From: Leucocoprinus leucothites
Lineage: Eukaryota > Basidiomycota > Agaricomycetes > Agaricales > Agaricaceae
DNA: 64,000 nt
Assembly (NCBI GenBank): GCA_013368445.1
Contig: JAACJO010000005.1
Coordinates: forward strand, 1,798,001 to 1,862,000
Direction of reading: 5' to 3'
Position 1 is the first letter of the stretch; each line of letters starts with the position of its first letter. The position numbers and the translations under genes are program-made. Of this stretch, positions 21,836-33,496 are shown in pieces. A model generated the notes under the pieces. That model was not told the DNA's origin, searched no databases, and worked only from the letters and a program-made list of their open reading frames with translations.

Positions 21836-24800
21836 ATGTCCTCCCTGCGTGTCGAACTGAACAAAGCCCAATTCAGTTCTCGCGTTCAGCGTATATACGA
21901 TGGCTGGTCGGTTCGTGCCTTGGTATTTTCTAACACTAAACTTTGTCCAAGAATATTGATTGCTTGGACCGTGCGCGCAGAACGCCAGCAAAAACGACGA
22001 CTTCGCTTCAATAGCGGACGCAGACGGCTTGATTATCGTCGCTGGAGATCCTGTGTCGGAAGATGAGGCCATGCGGAAGAGTACATGCCTACAAGTGAGC
22101 ATAGGCGTTGTTAAACACCGTTTTCATCGTCTTTTACTAAGCAAACTCTCGCAGCAATGGCTATTAGGCTACGAGTTCCCGTCGACGTTGATGCTATTCC
22201 AGAAGGAGCAAATTTCAATATTATGCTCTGCCAGTAAAGGTTCGGGCGCGTTTTGGTTTACGCTTACTCATAGCTCATTAATGTCGTTTGTATCACAGCC
22301 AAAATACTCGCGCAGATCGAACAAGCCGATGGGCTTGTACCGATCAGAACATTCGCTCAGGCAAAGGGGAAGGAACCTGCCAACGACTCCTTACCCCAAT
22401 TCTTCAAACAATATTGCAAATCTCAGCGCGTTGGCACCTTCTTGAAGGAACAGCATAGTGGAAAATTGATCTCAGAGTGGGAGAAATTGATACAAGAGGC
22501 GCCAGAAAAGCCTGAATTGGTTGATATGTCGCCTGCCATCTCTACGGCAATGGCCGTAAAGGATGAAGAAGAACTTGTGAGTAATCCTAATTTTTCTACT
22601 TGCCCCGCAAGCCGTTCATAAGTGTAATTTCCAGAAAGCCGCACAGACCGCAGGTTCCTTAACATCTACCCTCCTTAAGTATCATGTTGCCCCTAAGCTT
22701 GAGTCAATTCTCGACAAGGAGTCCAAAATCACGCACGATATGCTATCAGCCCAGGTTGAGGCACGTTTAGGTTCGGGAGAGGGAAAGGACGCGAAGGGCC
22801 CTGATATGAAAGTCTGGAGCAAGGGTAAAAATCTTGACAAGGTGTGTAGACACAGATTATAACCCAGACCTTGAGATTGATAGATTGCATGGTTCTCTAG
22901 GTGGATTGGCAACTCGTGGAGTTTTGTTACCCGCCTATCATCATTTCACGGTCCAGCAAGACTGGATATGATCTGCGTTACACCGCAGAGCCAACGGAGG
23001 ACAACATTGCGCACAAAGGTGTACTCCTTGTGTCTGTTGGATTAAGATACAAGTCGTACTGCACTAGTGTTGGTCGAACGTTCATCGTAGATCCCAAGCC
23101 TGTCAGTAACACCCCTCTCGTAAATTCCGATATCCACCTCTGACTTGATTACAGGATCAAGAGGCCCAATACAGTCTCTTGCTCTCCCTCCAAGCAGAGC
23201 TGTTGTCGTTCATCAAAGATGGGGTCGTTGTCCGTGATGCCTACCAACATGCACTGTTATTTATCCGACAGAAAAAGCCGGAACTGGAGAAAAATTTCGC
23301 TAAGAATATTGGATTTGGAGTGCGTATAATTCTTGAGGTTCGTGCCGTACTTGACTGAGTCATGCATTGTAGACAGGCATGGAGTTCCGCGACAGTACTT
23401 ATCTTTTTTCACCCAAGAACGGTCGCTCCTTGAAGAAAGGTATGACCGTAATTCTTGGACTGGGCTTCACCGACTTGGATGATGCTGGCCAAAAGTTCGT
23501 GACGTCATTCGCACCCAGGGTGATTATCTCATAATATTTTCAGATACGCCCTCCAGCTATCGGACACAATTCTTATCGGCCAAGATAAGTCAACTCTGCT
23601 GACAGAAGGAACAAAATCACCAAAAGACACTTTGTTCTTCCTGAATGACGAGGACGAGGTGGAAGAAAAGAAAGAGAAAAAGCTTCCTGTTGCGCCTCGC
23701 GCAAATGGTTCCCCTGCAAAGAAGACGGCGGGCACGAAGGTTCTTCGTAACCAGACTCGGAGGGCCGCTCAAGATGAAGTCCACCAAACTGCCGCAACGA
23801 GATTAATCGAGCATCAGAAGGAGCTACGTGACAGACTGCAGGAAGAGGGTCTGCGACGCTACTCGGAAGAGGGCTCGGGGACCGGAGCTCGTGAAGGGAA
23901 GTCCTGGAAGAGGTTCCAGAGTTACAAAGGTGAAGCTGCATTGCCACCAGAGGTAGACAGACTCAGGGTATGTTTTGTTTCCTCGGTTTTAGAGCATTCA
24001 CTGAGCTTGTTGTAGATTCACGTTGACCGGAAAGCTCAAACGGTCATTCTTCCTATCCACGGCTTCGCTGTGCCCTTCCACATTAACACTATCAAGAACG
24101 TCAGCAAAAACGATGAAGGCGATTTCACTTACCTTCGTATCAACTTTCAAACTCCTGGCCAAATGTCAGGAAAGAAGGACGACACTCCGTTTGAGGATCC
24201 CGATGCCACATTTATTCGTTCTGTCTCTTATCGATCCCCCGACTCGCACCGTTTCGACAACATCAGCAAACAGATCACCGAGCTGAAGAAAGAAGCAAAC
24301 AAGAGGGAGCAACAAAAGAAGGAAATGGCTGACGTCGTCGAACAAGGTAATTTGATTGAGGTGAAAGGTCGGCGGCCTATCAAAATGTCGGAGGCTTTCG
24401 TTCGTCCTGCGCTGGATGGAAAGAGACTACCTGGCGAAGTCGAGGTCCACCAGAATGGTGTTCGTTACCAATCTGTCGGTGCCCAGAAAGTTGGTGAGTC
24501 ACTTCAAGTAAAATTAAATAGCAGTACATCCCTAATGGTTTATCAGATATTCTCTTCAGCAATATCAAGCACCTCTTTTTCCAGCCTTGTGACCATGAAT
24601 TACTGGTCATTGTCCACCTGCACCTCAAGTCGCCTATCATGATTGGAAAGAAAAAGACCTCGGTAAGTCGCTAGGCAAAGCGCTGGGGCAATTCATGACT
24701 TATGGTTAAAACATTTAGGACGTGCAATTTTTCCGTGAAGCGACGGATGTTCAATTTGATGAGACAGGAAACAGGAAACGCAAGCACCGCTACGGCGATG

Positions 24801-25811
24801 AAGATGAAATTGAGATGGAGCAACAGGAGCGGAAACGTAGGACTATGATGAACAAAGAGGTCAAGGCTTTTGCGGAAAAAATCGCTGAAGCTGCATCTTC
24901 TTCGGTTAGTAGACTTGATAATTTTATCATCTTGTATTTACTCGGTGGTTTTATAGCTTGGTGAAACTCTCGAACTGGACATTCCATTCCGAGAGCTTTC
25001 CTTCGAGGGTGTACCATTCCGTACAAGCGTCCGCTTACAGCCAACCACGGAATGCCTTGTTCACCTCACAGACCCCCCGTTCTTGGTTGTCACGCTCTCT
25101 GAAATTGAGATTGCTTCACTAGAACGTGTCCAATATGGTCTCAAACAATTTGATCTTGTCCTCATTTTCAAAGACTTCACAAAGACACCTTTGCACATTA
25201 ACTCAATCCAAAGCTCGCAAATGGATGATGTGAAGAACTGGCTGGAGTAAGTTACGTTGTTACGCCGAATGCACTCAACACTGACTCGACACGAACTCTG
25301 AATCTAGTTCCGTCGACATCCCCATGAGTGAAGGGCCAGTCAATCTGAATTGGGCCCCGATCATGAAACACATCAACGAGAACCCATACGAATTCTTCCA
25401 AGGCGGTGGATGGTCTTTCCTCGGTGGCGCTGGGGGTGTTGAAAGCGAAGAGTCTGAGCAATCCGATTCAACGTCAGAGTTTGAGGCCGACACGGATGAT
25501 TTTGCTGAATCAAGCGGCGAGGATGAGAGCGGCTATTCGGATGCCAGTGATGGTAGCGATGCTAGCGTGTCCTTCGATGAGGACGAGAGCGATGAAGGTA
25601 TATTGAGATAAACGTGTTCTTTTTCACTTCAATGCTGACCAGTTCAACAGGTGATGATTGGGACGAGCTTGAGCGCAAGGCCGCCAAATCCGATGCTAAA
25701 CGCGCAGAAGAGCGGATTAAGGGCAGCCGTTCCGATGACTCAGATGATGACCGCCCCAAGAAAAAGAAGGCCCCCGTCAAAGCTAATGGCAAAAAGGCTG
25801 GCAAACGGTGA
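21836..25811 (+). CDS. SPT16: FACT complex subunit SPT16
   Basis: Histone chaperone that with Pob3 moves nucleosomes aside for polymerases. The ATG at 21836 gives [20 protein letters not shown]. The N-terminal aminopeptidase-like domain follows ([69 protein letters not shown]), without catalytic residues as usual for Spt16. The middle domain has [73 protein letters not shown] and [15 protein letters not shown]. The dimer/PH-like part ends [16 protein letters not shown], then a Ser/Asp/Glu tail with [17 protein letters not shown] at 25811. The acidic tail binds H2A-H2B. It is near the expected 1,000-1,050 residues, with about ten introns. Transcription starts soon after an ATATATAAA at 21789-21797. 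Confidence 0.96.
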
Positions 25812-25948
25812 AGTTCTATCTAAGCTCGTTCTTATCTGTGATCTGCGTTACATGCTATCCTTCCGTTTCTTTGTTCGCATATAATGTATTTACATATATC
25901 TTGTCGTTGCGCCACCTACTCTAATTACAACTTCCCTGATGGATCAAC

Positions 25949-27016
25949 CTAAGCCTCCTTTTCCTTTGAGATAGTAAGGCGGTCCCCGATCTGGCCTTCG
26001 CGCCACATGTTGACTGCGATGACCGCTGCACCCGGACCAAAGAAGGGGACAGCGATGAGGTACCAAAAGAGAATGAATGGTATTTCAATGAGGTCCGATA
26101 CAAACCAAAGTTGTGCAACACCCATCGAGAGCAGCCCAAAGGTGCAGTCCCATTTGAGGAACTCGTGTGCTTTAGCAGGGGTCGAGGCATCGGTGAGTGG
26201 TATCAGGGAGGGTATATACAAGTTCTTGAGGGCCTCCAAGTCTGTACTTCGAGGCCAAAAGTTGGCCAGGTGAAGCGAAGACGCCACGATGAATGATATG
26301 AGATAGAAGAGCTGGATGGCGTTGAACCCGGACTCGGCACGGTTAGGTCGTTTAATGGCGAGGTGGAGAAGAGTGCCGGCAGCCATGAATATAGGATATG
26401 GCTGCCAGATGGCAGTGACGATGGGGTCCCGCATTACCACCATACAGATAGAAGGGATGGCAGCTCCGACCATCAATCCAAAGGCGATGGCTTGGACATG
26501 GGCCTTGGTGATAGGGGTAGCCGTATCAAACCTGGCACGACCACCACTGAGGAAGAAAAAGAGATAATAGAGAGGGGTGGTAGCCCCTATGCTGAGAACT
26601 TGGCTGAGGAGTCCAAAGACAACGGGGAAAGCCATCATGGCGCTGCGGTTGTCCCGGTAGTTTTCGACTGCAGGTACGACTGCGAAGATGGATCCAACAC
26701 CAATGAAGTAGTAGAGGAATGTTATGGGATCTCCTGGGACCATTGCTTCGTGGAAGAAGGCGACAAGGCCGCAAAGCCGGTGGTCGATGGCTGGGGTATT
26801 CGTGTAGGGCAGGGCATATGAACCAATCCCTGGTTCGCAGTCGGAGAAGACGTCAGAGGCTAGCCCGGATGCATAGAGATGTCCCCAGGTGTATTTGAAA
26901 GCGTAATAGGTCAGTGTAGGGAAAACGAGAAGTGGTAGCAGGGTGTCTTTCGGGTTTCGTTAGAAAGTGCGTGACAAGCAGGTTCCAGGACACGTACCTC
27001 GCAAGAAATTACGCAT
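25949..27016 (-). CDS. Polytopic membrane protein, unknown function
   Basis: Start ATG complements 27014-27016 and a six-codon first exon (MRNFLR) splices to TLLPLLVFPTLTYYAFKYTW. The next blocks are HRLCGLVAFFHEAMVPGDPI, TFLYYFIGVGSIFAVVPAVE, AMMAFPVVFGLLSQVLSIG, TPLYYLFFFLS, IAFGLMVGAAIPSICMVVM, GFNAIQLFYLISFIVASSLH, FILFWYLIAVPFFGPGAAVI and a polar tail ending SKEKEA (stop 25949-25951). I count seven to eight membrane helices in about 330 residues, with no transporter or enzyme motif I can name. Similar fungal integral-membrane proteins are common and mostly uncharacterised. It is convergent with SPT16 (137 bp between stops). Confidence 0.75.
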
Positions 27017-28010
27017 CGTGCTGGGTGGTCACCTTGAACGGGTCAACGGGCTAAGGGTTGGGAATACCGACTGACGTGGTTCAGGATGAAAAGAGTCTGG
27101 TAAATACTAGCACCCGAAGGGTCGAAATCATATGCTTCCCGCGTTACCCGCTGTCCAACCTCACATGATGTTGGTTTGTGCTATCATGATGCTACGCGCA
27201 GACTAACTGATAGCATAAAATTGGATGGCAAGCTCATATAACAGCGAGTAAAAGAATGGTTTCATGGCTACCTGAAATAACTCTCCAAAGCTCACTCAAT
27301 TCTCGATCGCGCTAGTGACATATTACCAATTATGGAATGCGTACATCTCAACTTCTCCAAGTGGGTATAATACTATACTGAGAGGATTCAGCGCAAACAT
27401 CAAACTCCAGTATATACAGTTTACCAAGAGGTGTTGCGGGGTGGACAAATTTCTGCCCAGGCTCGAAGACGACTCAATGCGTCTTGTATACTTCGCGGAA
27501 GATTTGAGTGCTCCGCTTCGGGGAACTCTTTCAGCCTTTCCGGCTATCCATAGAAGCCTTCGGAGATGATGGAAACGGTCATAGACATAATCTGAGGTCC
27601 CTGAAAATGGCCGAGGAGGGTGTTCATTGACACCAATTCGATTAGAGAACATCAAGCACAAAGGGGAGTCAAGCTCATGAGACCGATGGCCTGCAGAATG
27701 TTGAAGCTTTGCGTTTGGCGGCCACCGGTTCTCAAAATGTGTGGTGACCTCCAGCAACATGGACTCAGTCGTTTCTTGAGAAATGAGGTCATAGCTGAAG
27801 TTGTTCTGGATAAAGTGTTTGAACGGTCCGTAACACTTTGCGCGAAAGAATTAGTCTATAAGAATACAGCAGCCCAAGATGGACAAGCCTATTAATTTAT
27901 TTTGCGCAGAGAGAACTCAGCTCTCGAATAAAACATGTTACTGCAACCCCTCCGGCCACTCAACCATCCTGCAGTCAACGGTGGTGGGCTGAAAGGCACC
28001 ATTATTGTGC
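27017..28010. other. 1-kb interval with no confident gene
   Basis: Part of this holds the promoter of the membrane-protein gene and the 3' end of the small minus-strand gene. Between about 27315 and 27895 both strands have open frames of 84-145 codons; one minus-strand frame contains a peptide that reads like coding sequence (FPEAEHSNLPRSIQDALSRL, about 27440-27520) but I could not link it to a start or to a convincing exon set. Confidence 0.25.
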
Positions 28011-28550
28011 TCAGCGCTCCTTGAGCATCTTCTTTAGCTGTGTTCGTACTTCTGCCTGCACAGGTCTGAACGCCTCCTTCTTCACCACAGGCTCGATCCG
28101 GATGTTTCCCGGCCATTCGGCGCTAGCTGTCTCGCGTTGTTTTTGTAGAAGCTCCAGGACAGTCGGCCGCTGCAAATCCTGAGCTTGCGGTGCAGGTGCA
28201 TTGGCAATATTGACCATGGCAGGGTCAAGAGATTTGCGGGGGATAATTCGAACAAGACGGGCTGCTGAGGCTTTCATTGTCGCGACTGCGTCAAAAGCCG
28301 TTATCTGGAGGGGTAAAAGCACAAGTCAGTTGATATTTCAATAAGGTATAAATTCAATCGGCGATCTCACGAGAAGCGGGGCTGAGTCTGTTGTTGACTG
28401 GACTGGTGTAGAGATTGAAGAACTCGGAAGGTGAATTGCTGGATCACCGTTTTGCGTCGGAGTTGAAAATGCCATGGATCTCAGATCCATCAACAAGCGC
28501 GCGTCACTCTCCACCACAAGTTTGGAACCTAGGACATCCTTAAATACCAT
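28011..28550 (-). CDS. Small two-exon gene, unknown function
   Basis: From an ATG complementing 28548-28550 the first exon reads MVFKDVLGSKLVVESDARLL and a Ser/Thr-rich stretch. An intron with donor GTGAGATC and an acceptor in a pyrimidine-rich context joins to ITAFDAVATMKASAARLVRI, then PTVLELLQKQRETASAEWPG and a basic end, VRTQLKKMLKER, stopping at 28011-28013. About 155 residues, hydrophilic, no membrane segments. I do not recognise it. The N-terminus could be a mitochondrial presequence, but this is weak. Its ATG lies only 15 bp from the HRQ1 ATG on the other strand, so a downstream start is possible. Confidence 0.6.
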
Positions 28551-28565
28551 TTTTACTCCCCCATC

Positions 28566-31500
28566 ATGAAGCGTCGATCAGTTGAATCTAGTGAAGCGCA
28601 AAAACCCACGAAAAAGGCGCGTCGTGTTGACAAGGGGAAGTCCAAGTCTTCTGAAGAAATGGTCTCATGGCCCCAGCACTTCGACTTGGTATGCTCGCCC
28701 AAATGCCCCGTATTCCTTGGTGTTAACCTCATATCAGCTCTTTGCTGTCAGTATGACTTCTGTGAATGATTTCCACTTACCATTTCCTTTCTTCTAGGTT
28801 TTCAAGGTAGGCCATCACAACTTGGTGGCCTAGGGATCTACTAATAACAATTTCAATATCGCTAAAGGCTTTGAACACCGTTCTAGCTTTCGTGTCTTCT
28901 AAGAAACAGATCGCGACAACATTCAACTCTATCAGATCCTCTGTAGAGCGCCTTTTGAAACGGCAAGTGGACAATTACTAACTGGTTGTGATCAAAGAAA
29001 TGAAGGTTTCACAGACCTCTGGAATTACAGGCAGTTGCAGAAATCAAGTCAGTCAATTCAATACACGACAGAGTAGGGCTAAATATAGGATAGAACTCTT
29101 TTGCCTGACCTCGTCAAGTTCTCGTACATCCCAAAGAATGACTTAAAGATAAACGAAGGTGCTACCATTGCAAGTAAACGCAGGGCAAGTTCTCCTGATT
29201 TTATCATTGGAGCGTCTGCATATGAGTCGCGTGTCGAGGAGGAAGGGCATGTCCTTGTACTCGAGTTTTTCGACAACTTGAAGGGAAGGAAGTCACGAAA
29301 TGCAGGGTATGTCCAATCTATGCTGCCCGTCCTTTCATTCAAGCTGAACGTACCGGTTCAAGCCTGAGCTATCAACAACCTCCCTCCATGTCACCCGCGG
29401 CAGTTAAGAAACTCATCGAAACAAGGAATGATCTCTTTGAGCAAGCAGTGAATGAGTAAGGCAGTTGTGTTCACTGAATATACCTCCCTAAACCAACTAT
29501 ATCACTAGTCTCATCCATGCTCTTGGGGATGGATGCGATCCGGTAGAAATGCTCCAAGAAGCTGCACGAGCACACATACCAATCGACCCGTCCGCCCCAA
29601 TATCCACAACTCCTAGAAACGATGACTTGATCACTGTCGTTCCAGATCCGAGTTCACGACCGTCTGTCGATGAACTAGTACAAGATTTAATGGAGCAAGA
29701 GTGGTACAGGGAACAAATTGTCTTTCGCAAAACGATTGATGCGCGGGTTCCACAGACTGGTGAGGGTTCTTGGTGATGAAGTTTGATCTTGATATTCATA
29801 TGGTTTAGATGATTTGGATAGCTTTCTTTCTCCTGGAATTAAGCAAGCCCTCTCAAACGCGAGAGGGATTCAATCGTTTTATTCGCACCAGTCTGCTGCC
29901 ATATGTGCACTCCTCGATGGCAAACATGTCGTTGTTTCTACGAGTACTGCATCAGGAAAGAGTTTAATCTATCAGGTCAGCACACTGCAATCTGCGCCTG
30001 GTTTATTGTGAACACTAATTGCTTGTCGAATATAATAGACTCCAATTCTGAAATTCCTCGAAGACGATCCCGATGCAAAGGCCATTTGCATATACCCCAC
30101 CAAAGTAAGCCCGCCTCATTGCATTCGCATGGTCAGTAGCTCAAAAAAGTTCCAGGCCCTAGCACAGGACCAAAAGGCTTCTCTTCTGAAGTTAGTACAT
30201 AGCTTCCCAGGCCTTGAACACATTCAGGTGTCAACCTATGATGGTGACACTCCACAGGAGTCGCGAGCAGGTTGGTATCATCCGCTTTTCTAACCCTTGA
30301 TACTGACTTATATCAAAGGAATTCGTGAAAGCGCATCTGTCATTTTTACAAATTTCGTGAGTTTTGAACTTTCCGGCAATTCGAGCTTGATCTGATATTG
30401 GCAGGATACTATTCATGCGTCAATACTTCCTCACGAAGACAACTGGAGAAGGTATTTCCCTGTCCCTCTCGGTATATCTTACCCTGACCACCCATTAGTT
30501 TCCTGCGTGATGTCAAGGTAACCTTAATATTCAGCGACCGGTTGAGCTGTATGCTCAAGACTGCTTCAGCTAGTTGTAGTGGATGAATTACATTACTACT
30601 CGGGACTTTTAGGCAGGTGAGCACCACGGCCCGATTGTATTTTCCTTTCCTCATAGAATTACAGCCACGTTGCTTTCATCATGCGGAGGTTCAGGCGGGT
30701 ATGTGCTGCTGTTGGAAGTAAGCCCTTGGATAGCTGTTCCTCAGAATATCAGTGAACGTTTGGTCAATAGATCAACGCATGCGTTTTGTTTCCTGCACGG
30801 CAACCCTCGCAAACCCCGGGGAACACATGCAAAAGATTTTTGGCCTCGGAAAGGACGAAGTAGAGGTTGTAGACATTGACGGCGCTCCCTCGGGCAAGAA
30901 AGATTTTCTCGTTTGGAACCCTCCCTTCGTTGATGAGTCAAAGCCCGCTTTGGGGCGAAGAGGTGCTATTGCTGAAGCCACAGCTTTGATGCGATTTTTG
31001 ATGAAACGAAGCGTTCGAGTATTATTATTCTGCAAGGTTGGTGACTTCATTCCTTAGAGTTTGAGTTGATCTAAGGCTTTCTCAGATACGGAAAATTTGT
31101 GAGCTAGTAAGTGTTTATTATGTAATAGAAAAATAGAAAATAACGCTGATCCCGAGAAGGCTATGAAAGCTGTACGGGTGGACCTCAGTAACGAGGGTCG
31201 ACTAGACATCCTCGCAAAGGTAAAGCCGTACAGAGGAGGTGCATATTCAAATATGGTGTATTTTGCGTTAGCCTGACGTCACCTGCAGGTTACTCGCAAG
31301 AAGTTAGTTATCGTTTATGCTGAACCTGTTACCAGCACTGATGTCCCTTCAAAGGATCGGCGGCGGATTGAGCACGATGCATTCTCTGGAGGTCTACTTG
31401 GAATAATCGCAACCAACGCCCTTGAGCTTGGCATTGATATTGGAGCTCTTGACGCTGTCATCATGCTAGGATTTCCTTATAACGTGGCTAGCTTTGTACG

Positions 31501-33468
31501 TTGCAGGTTATTGAGATGTATTCATGAGCTAAGCCAATAATACAGCGTCAACAAGCAGGAAGAGCGGGACGTCGAGCGCGCGATTCACTGGCTATTCTTG
31601 TGGCGGACCCGTTTCCTGTGGATCAATATTATGTCAACCACCCGGAAGAGCTATTTGATCAGGCCATGGAAGACCTTATTCTCGACATAGAGAATCCAGT
31701 GATTCTTGAAGGTAAGCTACCTCCAGATCTGCGTATGCCCGACGAAAGTGAATTATGGCCTCGTGTAGCCCATCTCCAGTGTGCCGGGAATGAAATGCCC
31801 ATATGCAAACAGGATGAAGAGTACTTTGGTTCTTTGATGCAAGAGATCGTCGAGAGGAAGCTTCTCAAGGACAAGGATGGCTGGTTGGTCGCCAGGCCTG
31901 TTGTGTTTTCATGAAAAGTGCTGACCAAACCTGAATCAGGTATCATTGCCACCCCAACTTTCTCCCTTATCCATCTCGTTTTGTAGCTATTCGTAAGTAT
32001 AACTTCTGCGCTACGTTCGATAAGTCAAGGGCTATATTATTGCGTAGGTGGTGCTCAAGAGGAGAAGTACGTAGTGGTCGTCATGAAGAAAAATGCCCCA
32101 AACACGATCCTTGAAGAGGTTGAACTATCACGAGCCTTATTTGAGATATACGAAGGTGGCGTCGTAAGTTGATTATATTTGCAGTAGTGTTTATACTGAG
32201 CTAAACCTTCGTAGTTTATGCATCAAGGGGTGGCATACATCGTCAGTGGAAACGAGTGTCCGTCGATCGCGATTTTGACACCCCACTTAGATCAAGGAGG
32301 TCAGCCACGACGACAAGATAGCGAAAGTTCTTCAAGCTAATGTCAACTATCACACTTCACCTCGGTTAGTGAAGGACTAGCTGTATTTTATTCATTGACT
32401 CACGCCTGTTTACCAGCGACTTCACGTGTGTTATGCTGTTATCCGTCTCACATTCGACGTTAACCTTCGACCAGGAATGTGGATGCAGTACGCACAACTC
32501 GCATACGAGCGATCAATCAACATCGAGCATTTTATGGTGGTGAGTCAAGAACGAAGAAGAGAAAAGCCCTACGTGATTTACAACAGCTTTTTTCAGTTGT
32601 AAATATCCAAGTTAAAGTGTTTGGTGAGTCCGAGTGAATTTGTTTGTCACTGAAACTAATCTAGGACGCGAAGGTTTCTTCAAAATCCGGAACAAGACGA
32701 TACTGGACGCCACTGAGATCGACACACCTCCTTATGTTTGCGATACAACAGGTCTTTGGATAGACGTGCCGCGAGCCATACTTCAGCTGTTACGTTCAAA
32801 AAGATACAATCTTGCGGAGGCAATTCATGCGGCACAACATGCTTTCCTGAACCAGTTTCCGTTGTCGGCAGACCTCAAGACGGAGTGCAAGGCTGCGGAA
32901 AAAGAGTATCGAGTGACAGAATCTTCACGGAAGAGACCTGCAAGGTGTGCAGTTACCCTCCGTTGTCTAGTTCTTATTTGCTCATGACAGTCAATTAGAC
33001 TCATTTTCTACGACGCTATTGGCAAGGGTGGCGGGATTGCAGCAAAAGCCTTTGACTACGGTCTGTAGCTGTCACTCTAAAATTGGCATAAGCAACACTT
33101 TCTTACAGCGGAGTGCATCCAGCTCGCGAAACTTTGACTAAAGCTCATAATGCTATTGAGAATTGTCGTTGCCAAGAAGGCTGTACCAAGTGTAATTGGG
33201 CATTTTCCTCCCTTCGTTCATCCAAACTAACTCAAAGTCAGGCGTACAAAGCACCACCTGCAAAGAAGCCAATCAAGTATCCTCGAAAACGGGAGCTGGT
33301 ATCATCATAAAGGGTATCCTCGGCCTATCAATCAATCCAGATACAATACCGTATCAAGAAACTGGACTGCAGTATAATGAAGTACCAGATACAATCGTTG
33401 ACGCAGAGACTGTATTTGCACGGGATAATGTGGAGGTTGAGGAGGAAAGAGGAGATAAGCTACATTAG
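28566..33468 (+). CDS. HRQ1: RecQ4-like ATP-dependent DNA helicase HRQ1
   Basis: 3'-5' DNA helicase of the HRQ1/MrfA group, acting in interstrand crosslink repair and telomere maintenance. The start at 28566 gives a basic N-terminus (MKRRSVESSEAQKPTKKARR). A middle region follows (DLVKFSYIPKNDLKINEG, LVQDLMEQEWYREQIV). The helicase core has QSFYSHQSAAICALLDGKH, Walker A STASGKSLIYQ (about 29941-29976), ICIYPTKALAQDQ, VSTYDGDTP, DELH box (30582-30593), VSCTATLANPGEHM, ATNALELGIDIGALDAVIML and QQAGRAGRR. The C-terminal MZB zinc domain has four cysteines in CRCQEGCTKC, completed across an intron by VQSTTCKEANQVSSKTG, and it ends at TAG 33466-33468. The DELH box and cysteine cluster separate it from ordinary DEAD and RecQ1 proteins. 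It is convergent with SCY1. Confidence 0.92.
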
Positions 33469-33496
33469 ATATATGTTCAAAATACGATCGTAACAT

